Shown: positions 11,255 through 23,695, counted from the first letter of the stretch. The stretch: DNA of 64,000 nt from an uncultured Paracoccaceae bacterium (GCA_947503765.1 CANNFA010000004.1:310001-374000); one strand, 5' to 3'. The notes: generated from the letters alone by a model not told the origin. Program-made: numbers and translations.

Positions 11255-11837
11255 ACCGATACTGCCCCGCCCGCCCCGCGCGGCGGCCCGCCCCGGCCCG
11301 GTCCGGGGCGGGCCGGTTGCGCGGCGGACGCTGCTGCTGACGGCGGCCGCCGCGCTGGCGGGATGCGGCTTTACCCCCGTCTACGGGCCGGGCGGCGCGG
11401 CGACCGGGCTGCGCGGCCAGATCCGTGCCGCCGATCCCGACACCCGCGAGGGCTACGTGTTCGTCGCCCAGCTGGAGGATCGGCTTGGCCTGCCGGCGGG
11501 CAGCGCGCCGTTCGCGCTGGAATACACGATCTCCACCACGCGCAAGGGTCTCGGCGTGACCAAGGCCGGCGAGACGACGCGCTACAACCTTCTGGGGCGG
11601 CTCGACTACGTGCTGAAGGCGGCGGGAACGGGTAAGGTGCTGACCCGCGGCAAGGTCGAGAATTTCACCGGCTACTCGGCTACCGGCTCGATCGTCGGGA
11701 CGATCTCGGCGACCGAGGACGCGACGGCGCGGCTGATGGTGATCCTCGCCGACCAGCTGGTGACCGAACTGATCGCCACCGCGCCCGACTGGCGGCCAGG
11801 GCCGGACTCCGGGTTGGACTCGGCCGCACCGCGATGA
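11241..11837 (+). CDS. lptE: LPS assembly lipoprotein LptE
   Basis: Lipobox [14 protein letters not shown], position between leuS and holA. Confidence 0.85.
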   Translation: MWLSRPILPRPPRAAARPGPVRGGPVARRTLLLTAAAALAGCGFTPVYGPGGAATGLRGQIRAADPDTREGYVFVAQLEDRLGLPAGSAPFALEYTISTTRKGLGVTKAGETTRYNLLGRLDYVLKAAGTGKVLTRGKVENFTGYSATGSIVGTISATEDATARLMVILADQLVTELIATAPDWRPGPDSGLDSAAPR

Positions 11838-12862
11838 AACTCTCCGCCCGCGATGCCGACCGGCATTTCCAGCGCCCGGACCCGTCCTGCGCCGCCACGC
11901 TGATCTACGGCGCCGACGCGATGCGCGTGGCTCTCAAACGGCAGGATCTGGTGGCGGCGATCGTCGGACCTGCCGGCGAGGAAGAGATGCGGCTGACCCG
12001 GCTTGCCGCCGCCGATCTGCGCAAGGACGCCGCGATGCTGACCGACGCGGTGCGCGCCACCGGTTTTTTCCCCGGCCCGCGCGCCGTGCTGGCCGAGGAT
12101 CTGGGCGACGGGCTGACTGACACCGTGAAGGCCGCGCTGGACGGCTGGCAGGAGGGCGACGCGCATCTGGTCGTCACCGCCGGGACGCTGAACGCCCGTT
12201 CCAAGCTGCGCAAGCTGTTCGAGGGGCTGCGGAACGGGTTCGCCGTGGGGGTCTACAACGACCCGCCATCGCGCGACCAGCTGGAGGCCGAACTGGCCCG
12301 CGCCGGTCTGCGCAATGTCGCACCCGAGGCGATGCAGGACATCACGGCATTGGCACAGGTGCTCGATCCCGGCGATCTGCGGCAGACGATCGAGAAGCTG
12401 GCGCTGTACAAGCTGGACGATGCCGCGCCGGTCTCTGCCGCGGATGTCGCCGCCTGCGCCCCGGCCACCACCGAGGCGGCGCTGGACGACGTGCTGAACA
12501 TCGTGGCCGAGGCGCGCACCGCCGAGATCGGCCCGGTCATGCAGAAGCTGGAGGGACAGGGCGTGCAGCCAGTCGGTCTGGTCATCGGCGCGGCGCGGCA
12601 CTTTCGCACGCTCTATGCCGCTGCCTGCGATCCGGGCGGACCCGGTGCGGGCATCGCGCGCGCCCGGCCCCCCGTCTTCGGCCCGCGCCGCGACCGGATG
12701 GTCCGGCAGGCCCAGCGCTGGGGCGCGGCCCGGCTGGCCGAGGCGTTGCAGATGCTTACCGATACCGACCTGCAATTGCGCTCTGCCGGGCAGCGCGCCC
12801 CGGCCATGGCGCTGGTGGAGCGGACGCTGATCCGGCTGTCGATGCTGGCCGGCCGGCGGTAG
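11834..12862 (+). CDS. holA: DNA polymerase III subunit delta
   Basis: HolA-like domain order and context leuS-lptE-holA; LIYGADAMRVALKRQ, CDPGG region. Confidence 0.9.
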   Translation: MKLSARDADRHFQRPDPSCAATLIYGADAMRVALKRQDLVAAIVGPAGEEEMRLTRLAAADLRKDAAMLTDAVRATGFFPGPRAVLAEDLGDGLTDTVKAALDGWQEGDAHLVVTAGTLNARSKLRKLFEGLRNGFAVGVYNDPPSRDQLEAELARAGLRNVAPEAMQDITALAQVLDPGDLRQTIEKLALYKLDDAAPVSAADVAACAPATTEAALDDVLNIVAEARTAEIGPVMQKLEGQGVQPVGLVIGAARHFRTLYAAACDPGGPGAGIARARPPVFGPRRDRMVRQAQRWGAARLAEALQMLTDTDLQLRSAGQRAPAMALVERTLIRLSMLAGRR

Positions 12863-12922
12863 CGCGCCTGGCGCGCGTCGGGATTTGCGTATTTTTGACG
12901 AGAAGAATGAGGGCGATGCGCG

Positions 12923-14116
12923 TTATCCAGCCGCTGCGATGCGGGCGGCGGCGGCGCGGCCCGCAAGGCGGCCGGTGGCAAGGCAGGCGGTCAGAAGGTA
13001 GCCGCCGGTCGGCGCCTCCCAATCCAGCATCTCTCCGGCGGCGAAGGTGCCGGGCAGGGCGCGGAGCATCAGATCATCGGTCAGCGCGCCGCGCCGGATG
13101 CCGCCGGCGGTCGAGATCGCCTCGGCCAGGGGGCGCGGGCCGGTATGGCGGATGGTCAGGGATTTAAGACGGTGCGCGAGGCCGGGGGCGTCCGTCAGCG
13201 GTTGGCCGAATTCCATCAGCAAGGCCATGCGCGCGGGATCGAGGCCGAGAGTCTTGCGCAGATGCGTGGTCAGGCTGGCCTTGCCGCGCGGCCGGGCAAG
13301 GCGGCCCGCGAGCGCCGAAGCCGGCAGGTCGGGGAACAGATCGAGCCTGAGCGGCGCGCCTTCGCGCAGCGGCCGGGTCAGCGCATAGATCGCGCCGCCT
13401 TCGAGCCCGCGTTCGGAGATCACGAATTCGCCGCGGGTCGCGGTATCGCCGGCGGTTAGTCGGGTGCCCTTGACCGGGCTGCCGAAATGCCGGTGCATAT
13501 GGGCGGACCAGGCCACCCCGAGCCCGGCATTGGCGGGCCGGAACGGGGCGAGGTCGACGCCTTGCGCGGCAAGGATCGGTGCCCAGCCGCCATCGGAGCC
13601 GAGCCGAGGCCAGCTTGCCCCGCCAAGCGCGAGGATCGTGGCGGCGGGGTGCAGGGTTCGGGCGCCTTCCGGCGTGTCGAACCCCTGGCCGCCACCCTCG
13701 GGACCGGTCCAGCGCCAGCGGGTGCGTAGCGAGACGCCCTGCGCCGCGAGACGGGCGAGCCAGGCGCGCACCAGCGGCGATGCCTTCATCGCGGCGGGAA
13801 AGACGCGGCCGGTGGAACCGGTGAACACCTCCTGCCCGAGGCTGCGCGCCCAGTCCTGGACTTCGTTCGGGCCGAACGCGGCGAGCATCTGGCGCAGCCA
13901 GTCCGACGCCTCGGCATACCGTGCGGTGAACCTTTCCAGCGGCTCGGCGCGGGTCAGGTTCAGGCCGGATTTCCCGGCCATCAGGAACTTGCGCGCCGCG
14001 GACGGTTTCGCCTCTGCCACGATGACCTTGTGGCCGGCGCGCGAAAGCTCCTCTGCCGCCATCAGCCCGGCGGGCCCGGCGCCGATGACGAGCGCGGTGT
14101 CGGGCGCGCCTGTCAG
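12923..14116 (-). CDS. FAD-dependent oxidoreductase, TIGR03862/BaiN-like flavoprotein
   Basis: ALVIGAGPAGLMAAEELSRAGHKVIVAEAKPSAARKFLMAGKSGLNLT and C-terminal TAGGIRRG...GEMLDWEAPTGGYLL; start codon uncertain (possible CTG at 14116). Confidence 0.88.
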   Translation of the reverse strand: MTGAPDTALVIGAGPAGLMAAEELSRAGHKVIVAEAKPSAARKFLMAGKSGLNLTRAEPLERFTARYAEASDWLRQMLAAFGPNEVQDWARSLGQEVFTGSTGRVFPAAMKASPLVRAWLARLAAQGVSLRTRWRWTGPEGGGQGFDTPEGARTLHPAATILALGGASWPRLGSDGGWAPILAAQGVDLAPFRPANAGLGVAWSAHMHRHFGSPVKGTRLTAGDTATRGEFVISERGLEGGAIYALTRPLREGAPLRLDLFPDLPASALAGRLARPRGKASLTTHLRKTLGLDPARMALLMEFGQPLTDAPGLAHRLKSLTIRHTGPRPLAEAISTAGGIRRGALTDDLMLRALPGTFAAGEMLDWEAPTGGYLLTACLATGRLAGRAAAARIAAAG

Positions 14117-14721
14117 AGCATCGCCTTGATCGCGGCGGCATGGGCCGGATCGGCGGCAAGCGCATCGGCGCAAAGCGCGCGGGCGCGGGACAGCAGCGTG
14201 TCCGGCTCGGCGATCTCGTCGATCAGACCGTAGCTGTGCGCGGTGCCCGCATCCAGCCGCGCGCCGCCTATCAGCAGCAGCCGCGCGCGCGCCGGCCCGA
14301 CCAGCGCGGTCAGCCGGCCGGGATCGGCGGGTTGCGGCCGAAAGCCGAGCTTCATCACCGGGTAGAAGAACTGCGCGCCCGGCACGGCGATGCGCAGATC
14401 GCAGGCCAGCGCCATCCCGAACGCGCCGCCCGCCAGCGTACCGTTCAGCGCGGCGATCGTCAGGCAGGGCAGTGCGGCCAGCGCGGCCGACAGCCGGTCC
14501 CAGACCGGATCGGCCGCAAGCCCGGCGCGCGCCTCCTCGAGGTCGGCGCCGGCGCTGAACACCCGGCCCGCGCCGGTGAGGATCAGCGCGCGGGCGCTGC
14601 CATGGGCGGCCTCGGCCACGTCCGCCAGATCGGCCAGCATGGCGCCGGTCAGCGAGTTGGCCTTGTCCGGCCGGTTCAGCGTGGCGGTCCACAGGCCATC
14701 TTCGCGCGATACGTCGATCAT
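14113..14721 (-). CDS. Enoyl-CoA hydratase/isomerase family protein
   Basis: Crotonase fold motifs ALILTGAGRVFSAGADLEE and AALNGTLAGGAFGMALACDLRIA. Confidence 0.9.
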   Translation of the reverse strand: MIDVSREDGLWTATLNRPDKANSLTGAMLADLADVAEAAHGSARALILTGAGRVFSAGADLEEARAGLAADPVWDRLSAALAALPCLTIAALNGTLAGGAFGMALACDLRIAVPGAQFFYPVMKLGFRPQPADPGRLTALVGPARARLLLIGGARLDAGTAHSYGLIDEIAEPDTLLSRARALCADALAADPAHAAAIKAML

Positions 14722-15476
14722 GCGGACAGGCCGAGCCGGCCGCGGATCGCCGGATCGCGCAGCGAGATTTCCTGCCCGAGGAAATCGTCGGCATCCGCCG
14801 TGGCCATCCAGAGCAGCGCCTTGGCGGGCCATTCGGGCGGGATGTGATCGGACCAGTCGAGCCGGCTGACCGGGTTCACGCCGCTGGCCTTGATCTCGCG
14901 CTGCATCTGCGTCGCCACGGTGCCCGGCGACAGGCCGAGCGCGCGGATCCCGGCCTCGCGGTTCTCGGCATCTGCGCAGGCGGTCAGCATGGCGGCCCCG
15001 GCCTTGGAGGCGCAGTATTGCGACCACGCCTCGACCGGATTGTGGGCCGCGCCCGACGACACCGTCAGGATCGTGCCGCCCCCTGCCGCCAGCATCACCG
15101 GCAGCGCCGCGCGCATGCCGTGATAGACGCCCTTGAGGTTGATATCGACGCCATGCGCCCAGGCCTCGGGGTCGGAGACGGCAAGATGGGCGATCGGCTC
15201 GATCACGCCGGCATTGTTGACCAGCACGTCGAGCGCGCCGAACGTGTCGCGCGTGGCCTGCACCGCCGTCTCCACCTCCCAGTAGCGGCTGACATCGCAC
15301 GGAACGGCCAGCGCGGCGGGGCCGATCTCTCCAGCGAGATCCGACAGGGCCGCCTCCGTTCGGGCGGAAATCGCCACATTCGCGCCGGCCTCGGCGAAAG
15401 CGCGCGCCGCTGCCGCGCCGATCCCGCGGCTGGCGCCGGTGATCAGCACCGTCTTGCCCGTCAGGTCCATTGTCAC
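14718..15476 (-). CDS. SDR-family NAD(P)-dependent oxidoreductase
   Basis: TGASRGIGAAAARAF, NNAGVIEP, S...YCASKAG motifs. Confidence 0.92.
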   Translation of the reverse strand: MTMDLTGKTVLITGASRGIGAAAARAFAEAGANVAISARTEAALSDLAGEIGPAALAVPCDVSRYWEVETAVQATRDTFGALDVLVNNAGVIEPIAHLAVSDPEAWAHGVDINLKGVYHGMRAALPVMLAAGGGTILTVSSGAAHNPVEAWSQYCASKAGAAMLTACADAENREAGIRALGLSPGTVATQMQREIKASGVNPVSRLDWSDHIPPEWPAKALLWMATADADDFLGQEISLRDPAIRGRLGLSA

Positions 15477-15600
15477 ACCTCCATGGGTTGCCCCCGCAGG
15501 GGGTCGGGAATACCCTGCCTAGGAAAGACGCAGCTTGACGCGATGCGCAAGCCGAACGAAGCTGCTGCGCATTGCAAATTCGGACCCTGGAAGGAAAAAA

Positions 15601-17115
15601 ATGAGACATTGGAAACTCCTTGGCGGCACGGCGGCACTGGCGATCGCGGCGGGCGGTGCCGCGCAGGCGGATGTGACCAGTGCACAGGTCTGGGACGCAT
15701 GGAAATCGGTCGTGTCCGAAACCGGACAGACGATCACGGTGGGAAGCGAAAGCCAGGATGGCGGCACGCTGACCCTGTCGGATGTCACCTTTGCGATGCA
15801 GACGACGGATGTGTCGGCCACCGCCAACGTGGCCGAGATGGTCCTGACCGAACAGGGTGACGGCACAGTCGCGATCACGCTTTCGCCCAGCTACGAGGTG
15901 AAGGTCAGCGTCGACCCCGAAGATGACGACGAAAGCGTCGACATGACGCTGACGCTGACTTCCGAGAATCTCGGGATGATCGCGTCCGGCGATCCCGACG
16001 CGGTCAAATACGACTATACGGCCGACAGCCTGACCGCCTCGGTGACGGAACTGGTGGTCGAGGGTGAAACGCTGGAGCTGGACGCCGACATCGTGATGCG
16101 CGCGGTGACTGGCGACTACACGACCGGCGCGGACGATTCGATGTCGTCGCGGTTCGACTCAGACAGCATGACCATCACCGTCCACATGGACGAACCCGAT
16201 GGCGGCGACGGCACGCTGGACGCGACGATGGAATATGCCGATGTGGCGATCACGTCGGACGGGTCGATGGCGCTCATGGCGGGCGGCGTCAAGGAACTGT
16301 CGGGCGCACTTGCCGAGGGCGGAACGGCCGAAGGCTCGATCAGCCATGGCGATGCGAGCTACCAGGTCGCGTTCGTCGACGGATCCGACACGTTCTCGCT
16401 GGACGGAACGGCGCAAGGCGGTCTTCTGGAATATGCGCTGAGCGCCGAGGCGATGTCGTACAATGCCGGCAATACCGGGCTGGACATGGTGATCACGGGC
16501 TCCGAGATTCCGCTTCCCGAAGTGGCGGTTCAACTGGGGGAATTCGGGCTTGGCCTGACGACCCCGGTTTCCAAGAGCGAAGAGCCGCAGGATTTCAGCT
16601 TTGCCCTGCGGCTGGTGGATCTTGCGGTCAGCGACATGATCTGGAGCATGATCGACCAGGGCGGCCAGCTGCCGCATGACCCGGCGACCGTGATCTTCGA
16701 CGTGAGCGGCAAGGCGAACTTCCTGTTCGATCTGTTCGACCCCGACTCTATGGAGATGGCCGACAGCGAGATGCCGGCCGAGATCCACGCGCTGGACCTG
16801 AACGAGCTGAAACTGGCGATCGCCGGTGCGGTTCTGACCGGCGAGGGCGGGTTCACCTTCGACATGGACAACCTGGCCGCCTTCGACGGGCTGCCCGCGC
16901 CGACCGGCAAGGTCAACCTGATGCTTGTGGGCGCCAACACGCTGCTCGACAAGCTGGTGGCGATGGGGCTGATACCCGAGGATCAGGCGATGGGTGCGCG
17001 GATGATGATGGGCCTGTTCGCCCGTCCCGGCGACGGCGAGGATACGCTTGTCTCCGAGATCGAGGTGGACGGCGCGACCGGCGCGATTTCGGCGAACGGC
17101 CAGCGCCTGCAATAG
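15601..17115 (+). CDS. DUF2125-like secreted protein (paralog 1)
   Basis: Signal peptide MRHWKLLGGTAALAIAAGGAAQADVT; shares N- and C-terminal blocks with the following ORF. Confidence 0.75.
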   Translation: MRHWKLLGGTAALAIAAGGAAQADVTSAQVWDAWKSVVSETGQTITVGSESQDGGTLTLSDVTFAMQTTDVSATANVAEMVLTEQGDGTVAITLSPSYEVKVSVDPEDDDESVDMTLTLTSENLGMIASGDPDAVKYDYTADSLTASVTELVVEGETLELDADIVMRAVTGDYTTGADDSMSSRFDSDSMTITVHMDEPDGGDGTLDATMEYADVAITSDGSMALMAGGVKELSGALAEGGTAEGSISHGDASYQVAFVDGSDTFSLDGTAQGGLLEYALSAEAMSYNAGNTGLDMVITGSEIPLPEVAVQLGEFGLGLTTPVSKSEEPQDFSFALRLVDLAVSDMIWSMIDQGGQLPHDPATVIFDVSGKANFLFDLFDPDSMEMADSEMPAEIHALDLNELKLAIAGAVLTGEGGFTFDMDNLAAFDGLPAPTGKVNLMLVGANTLLDKLVAMGLIPEDQAMGARMMMGLFARPGDGEDTLVSEIEVDGATGAISANGQRLQ

Positions 17116-17138
17116 GCGCGGCTCCGCATGAAACATGT

Positions 17139-17175
17139 CGTGCCGCCGCGCATCCTGCGCGGCGGCACGTTTCAT
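17139..17175 (+). terminator. Strong hairpin/attenuator between tandem DUF2125-like genes
   Basis: 13-bp perfect stem CGTGCCGCCGCGC-atcct-GCGCGGCGGCACG followed by TTTCATT. Confidence 0.65.
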
Positions 17176-17197
17176 TCAGGGACCACGGGAGAGTCCG

Positions 17198-18745
17198 ATG
17201 CACCGCCTGCTGAACCATGTTTCCGTCCTGTGCCTGCTTGCGCCCGGCGCGGCGCTGGCCGATGTCACGCCCAAGGATGTCTGGGCCAATATCGGCGCTG
17301 CCGTGACCGCCATGGGCGGCGAGATAAGCGCCGATCTGTCCGGCGACGGCGACCGGCTGGAGGCGTCGGATATCCGCATCCTGTTCAAGCTGCCGCAGGA
17401 TTTCGGCCGGATCGAGATGGCGTCGGGCGACATGACCTTTACCGCGAACGGCAACGGCACGGTGGCGCTCGGCAGCCCGCCCGAGCAGGCGTTCAGCCTG
17501 TCCGCCGACATCGCCGGAGAGGGCGGTGTGACCCTGGCCGGCCGGTTCTCTGTGTCCGACTACACGACCACGGCGGCGGGCGATCCGGGCAACATCACCT
17601 ATAGCTACGACATCGGCCGTTACGCGGTCGAGTTCACCGACCTTGACCTGCACGGCAAGGCCGCGGACGACACGGGCGGGATGCGCATGGACGGCGGGAT
17701 GGAGCTGACCGGACTGTCCGGCAATTATTCCATCCAGGAGGGCGATCTGCTGCGGCTGCGCAGCGACGGCGTCATTGACGGCGGCCGGCTCGATTACGGC
17801 TATGAGATCGGAGCGCCGGGCGCTGAGACGATGTCCGGCCGGTCGACCGCGACGCTTGGCGCGATGACCGGCGCCACCGATCTGCGGGTGCCCGCCGGCG
17901 GCGTGTCGGCGATGGCGCTGGGCCAGGCGTTCCGCGACGGGTTCTTGCTGGACTACGGCTATTCGGTCGACCGGCAGGTGTCCGAACAGACGACGATGCT
18001 GGATGACGTGCTGGTGATGCGGCAGGTGTTCGATGTCGGGCGGTCCGAGGGGACGATGATCGTCGGCATGGACGGGCTTCGGCTGGATGCCGTGGTGGCG
18101 AACTATTCCGTGCAGGTCGAGCAGCCGGACCTGATGCCCACCGCGATCGACTTCACCATCCGGCGGACCGATGCCCTCATGGCCTTTCCGTTCCTGAAGT
18201 CGGATACGCCGCAACTGGCAAGTATCAAGCTGGATCTCGCGGGCGTGACGATGGGCGATGCCGTCTGGGCGCTGTTCGACCCCGAGGCGTCGCTGCCGCG
18301 CGATCCGGCGCGCCTGTTGCTCGACCTGACCGCCCAGGTTCTGTGGCGCGCCGACGCGGTGGATTTCGCCGCGATGAGGCGCATGGAAGAGACGGGCGAG
18401 ATGCCGGTCGAACTTCACGCCCTCAAGCTGAACAACATCCTTCTGACGGCGCTCGGGACCGAGACGACGGCGACCGGGGCCTTCAGCGTGGACAACGACG
18501 ATACCGGCACCTTCGCCCCCGGCCTTCCCACCCCGGACGGGCGCGCCGAAATCCGGCTGGCCGGGGTCATGGCGCTGCTGGACAGGCTTGTGGATATGGG
18601 CCTGATGTCCACCGACGACGCGATGGTGCCGCGGATGATGCTGGGCGGGTTCGCCAAGCAGGACGCCGAGGACAGCTATGTCTCCGAGATCGTGGTCGAT
18701 GGCGAGACGGGACAGGTGACGGCTGGCGGTCAGCGTCTGAAATAG
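17198..18745 (+). CDS. DUF2125-like secreted protein (paralog 2)
   Basis: Signal peptide MHRLLNHVSVLCLLAPGAALADVTPKDVWANI; C-terminus SEIVVDGETGQVTAGGQRLK matches paralog 1 SEIEVDGATGAISANGQRLQ. Confidence 0.75.
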   Translation: MHRLLNHVSVLCLLAPGAALADVTPKDVWANIGAAVTAMGGEISADLSGDGDRLEASDIRILFKLPQDFGRIEMASGDMTFTANGNGTVALGSPPEQAFSLSADIAGEGGVTLAGRFSVSDYTTTAAGDPGNITYSYDIGRYAVEFTDLDLHGKAADDTGGMRMDGGMELTGLSGNYSIQEGDLLRLRSDGVIDGGRLDYGYEIGAPGAETMSGRSTATLGAMTGATDLRVPAGGVSAMALGQAFRDGFLLDYGYSVDRQVSEQTTMLDDVLVMRQVFDVGRSEGTMIVGMDGLRLDAVVANYSVQVEQPDLMPTAIDFTIRRTDALMAFPFLKSDTPQLASIKLDLAGVTMGDAVWALFDPEASLPRDPARLLLDLTAQVLWRADAVDFAAMRRMEETGEMPVELHALKLNNILLTALGTETTATGAFSVDNDDTGTFAPGLPTPDGRAEIRLAGVMALLDRLVDMGLMSTDDAMVPRMMLGGFAKQDAEDSYVSEIVVDGETGQVTAGGQRLK

Positions 18746-18885
18746 CGGCAATACCGCCGCGCCCCTTGTCTTGCGCCGCCCCGGCGCGCATGTAGTGGCG
18801 CGCGGGCGGCCTGCCCGCGTTCAGCCGGAATACCGGCCCGGCCGGGGCGCTGCGCCGCTGCCGGGCCCAGACAGAGGAGTTGTCC

Positions 18886-19539
18886 ATGGGACTTCGCATC
18901 AACGACACCGTTCCCAATTTCACCGCCGACACCAGCGAGGGCGAGATCACCTTCCATGACTGGATCGGCGACAGCTGGGCGATCCTGTTCTCGCACCCGA
19001 AGGATTTCACCCCCGTCTGCACGACCGAATTCGGCGCCGTGGCGCAGCTGGCCGACGAGTGGAAGAAGCGCGGAACCAAGGTGATCGGCATCTCGGTCGA
19101 CGGGGTCGAGGAGCACAAGGACTGGATCAAGGATATCGAGAAGACCGCCAACGCCGATGTCGGGTTCCCGATCATGGCCGATGAAGGGCTGGAAGTGTCC
19201 AAGGCATTCGACATGCTGCCCGCCGAGGCGTATCGCCCCGACAACCCGACACCCGCGGACAGCCAGACCGTGCGCGCCGTGTTCATCATCGGGCCCGACA
19301 AGAAGCTGAAACTGTCGATGACCTACCCGATGAACGTCGGCCGCAACTTTGCCGAGGTGGTGCGCGCGCTGGACGGGCTTCAGACCGCCGCCCGCGAATC
19401 GGTGGCGACGCCGGCCAACTGGGAAGTGGGCCAGGACGTGATCATCCCGACATCGGTCAGCGACGAGGAAGCCAAGGCGAAATACGGCGAATTCGAAACC
19501 GTCTTGCCGTATCTGCGCACCACGAAGCTGAAAGCCTGA
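18886..19539 (+). CDS. 1-Cys (Prx6-type) peroxiredoxin
   Basis: SHPKDFTPVCTTEFG active site and long C-terminal Prx6-type extension. Confidence 0.95.
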   Translation: MGLRINDTVPNFTADTSEGEITFHDWIGDSWAILFSHPKDFTPVCTTEFGAVAQLADEWKKRGTKVIGISVDGVEEHKDWIKDIEKTANADVGFPIMADEGLEVSKAFDMLPAEAYRPDNPTPADSQTVRAVFIIGPDKKLKLSMTYPMNVGRNFAEVVRALDGLQTAARESVATPANWEVGQDVIIPTSVSDEEAKAKYGEFETVLPYLRTTKLKA

Positions 19540-19602
19540 CAGGCTATCGGACCGACTGCGGCGGTCCTATCCGCCGTGGCACTTCCCCAGGCCCGCGCCT
19601 TA

Positions 19603-20181
19603 TCAGGCGCGGGTCCGCACCGGGTGCAACACCACCTTGGCGCCTTTCTCCACCCGGTCGTAAAGATGCACGGCGTGGCTGTTGACCAGCCGCACGCAAC
19701 CGTTCGAGATCGACTGCGCCACCGTCCAGGGCTTCGGCGTGCCGTGGATCCGTAGCGCGGTATCATAGCCGTTCGCGTTGAACAGATAGAGCGCCCGCGC
19801 GCCCAGCGGGTTGTTCGGACCGCCGGGCATTCCGTCCTCGTACCTGGCATAGCTCGGATCGCGCTCGATCATGGATTTCGTCGGCGTCCAGCTTGGCCAT
19901 TCGACCTTGCGGCCGACGCTGAACGTGCCCGCCTCGTAGAGGTCGTCCTTGCCGACACCGACCACGTACCGGATCGCGCGCTTCTTTTCCTGCGTCAGGT
20001 AAAGGTAGTAACGGTTCGGATCGACGTGGATCTCGCCGGGCGGCAGGTCGTCGGCAAGCCGGACCTGCATCGGCATATGTTCCTGCGGAACGGTGTAGGT
20101 GCCCTGCGCCAGTGCCGGCGCGGCGGCGAGGGCGGCGAGCGTGGCCGACCCCGTGCCAAGAAAGCTGCGTCGTGAAATCAT
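19603..20181 (-). CDS. L,D-transpeptidase (YkuD domain), Tat-type signal
   Basis: SRRSFLGTGSATLAALAAAPALA signal, HGTPKPWTVAQSISNGCVRLVN catalytic motif. Confidence 0.92.
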   Translation of the reverse strand: MISRRSFLGTGSATLAALAAAPALAQGTYTVPQEHMPMQVRLADDLPPGEIHVDPNRYYLYLTQEKKRAIRYVVGVGKDDLYEAGTFSVGRKVEWPSWTPTKSMIERDPSYARYEDGMPGGPNNPLGARALYLFNANGYDTALRIHGTPKPWTVAQSISNGCVRLVNSHAVHLYDRVEKGAKVVLHPVRTRA

Positions 20182-20305
20182 GGTCATCCTTTCCGGCGCC
20201 TTCCCCGGCGCCTTGTCCAGATTTGTTCTGCGGTCTGTGCCTGACTGCTTGATACCACAACGATTACGGCGGCGTTCGGGTTCAAAAACAGCTTCGTGAA
20301 CGCGA

Positions 20306-20335
20306 AAGGGCCCCGGCATTTCTGGCGGGGCCCTT
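20306..20335 (-). terminator. Terminator of pnp
   Basis: GGGCCCCG-N10-CGGGGCCC stem downstream of pnp stop on - strand. Confidence 0.6.
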
Positions 20336-20358
20336 CCAACTCATGGGATCGCGGTGGA

Positions 20359-22497
<2,139 letters not shown>

Positions 22498-22745
22498 CTA
22501 GCGTATCCTGTGAGGGAGCGCGCGCGGGCGTATCCCGCGGCTCCCGATTGAATGGCGGCCCCATTGCCGCCGACCCCTTCCATCCTGTTTCGAGTGCCGG
22601 GGTCCGTGCACCACGTCTCAGATTTGCCGCCCATACACGGGATCGGCGGATTTTGGAACCGGGTATTTGCCGGGGCCAGCGGCCGAATGATCCTGCAAGG
22701 ACGCGAATTCACCGGATATTTACCGGGAGCGCGTGAAATGCAGGC

Positions 22746-22973
22746 ATGAAGTTGCCCGTACATACCCATCCCGAAGACTGGATTGCGCATGTCTTTTCCG
22801 CCAAAGCCGCCCAGCGCGGCGGGGTGATCCGGCGGTCCGTGGGCTGGGTTCGAAACGAGATCGGCGAGGATCGGTTCATTCGGGAGGTGCGACTGCGCGG
22901 CTTCCATCTTCTGGAATGCGGCGGGCAATACGTGATCGTCTGCAGCCGGGGCCCGATCCGGCGGATCGTCTGA
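22746..22973 (+). CDS. Small conserved-looking protein (75 aa), function unknown
   Basis: Well-placed ORF MKLPVHTHPEDWIAHVFSAKAAQRGGVIRRS... on opposite strand between rpsO and pnp. Confidence 0.5.
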   Translation: MKLPVHTHPEDWIAHVFSAKAAQRGGVIRRSVGWVRNEIGEDRFIREVRLRGFHLLECGGQYVIVCSRGPIRRIV

Positions 22974-23056
22974 ACGGCCGCATCCACAAAGACCGCTGTG
23001 AATTTTCGTCGAAAATTCGCGGCGCAGAAGGCGGGTCGATCAAGGGCCGAAACGCG

Positions 23057-23083
23057 AAACGCCCGCGCGATGGCGGGCGTCTT
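23057..23083 (-). terminator. Terminator of rpsO
   Basis: ACGCCCGC-N6-GCGGGCGT hairpin immediately after rpsO stop. Confidence 0.65.
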
Positions 23084-23101
23084 TGCTGCATGTGCGGCGT
23101 G

Positions 23102-23371
23102 TCAGCGGCGGATGCCGAGGCGCTTGATGAGGTCGCGGTAGCGCGCCTCGTCCCTGGCCTTGGTGTAATCCAGCAGCTTGCGGCGCTGTGCCACCAGTTT
23201 CAGAAGGCCACGGCGCGAGTGGTTGTCCTTCTTGTGGGTCTTGAAGTGTTCGGTCAGCGTCGAGATGCGGCTGGTCAGAACCGCAACCTGGACTTCGGGC
23301 GAACCGGTGTCGCCGTCCTTGGTCGCATATTCCTTCATCAGGCGCTGTTTCTCTTCGGCAGTGATCGACAT
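23102..23371 (-). CDS. rpsO: 30S ribosomal protein S15
   Basis: [17 protein letters not shown]-like core, [28 protein letters not shown]. Confidence 0.98.
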   Translation of the reverse strand: MSITAEEKQRLMKEYATKDGDTGSPEVQVAVLTSRISTLTEHFKTHKKDNHSRRGLLKLVAQRRKLLDYTKARDEARYRDLIKRLGIRR

Positions 23372-23695
23372 CGGGGTCTCCTTTTCGATGGATGTTCAGG
23401 TCTGATGGCGCAAGCCGGGATGTCGTCCAGCAGGGCCCGTGGAGATGTGTCTGCCCGGAGCGTCCGGGGCAGAGCGCGGCGTATAGGCGAAAACCCCTGC
23501 CGGGGAAAGCCCCGAATCGCGGCCCATGCAGGCGGAATGCGGATGGTCCCGCAGCGATTTCGTTTCGTGCCCGGTGCCATTCGGGCCGGAATGCCTCGAA
23601 TTGTCCGTATTTCGCCGTGTGCATGGGGCCGGCTGTTGGTCAACGGCGGCCAGCGGATTAACGCTGTCCATTGCCAATGCGGATCGGAACAGCGG

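Noticed and set aside
19545-19615. GC-rich hairpins between peroxiredoxin and L,D-transpeptidase as a novel RNA
   Set aside because: Position between convergent genes and simple stems (cggcgg/ccgccg; cccgcgcc/ggcgcggg) fit ordinary terminators.
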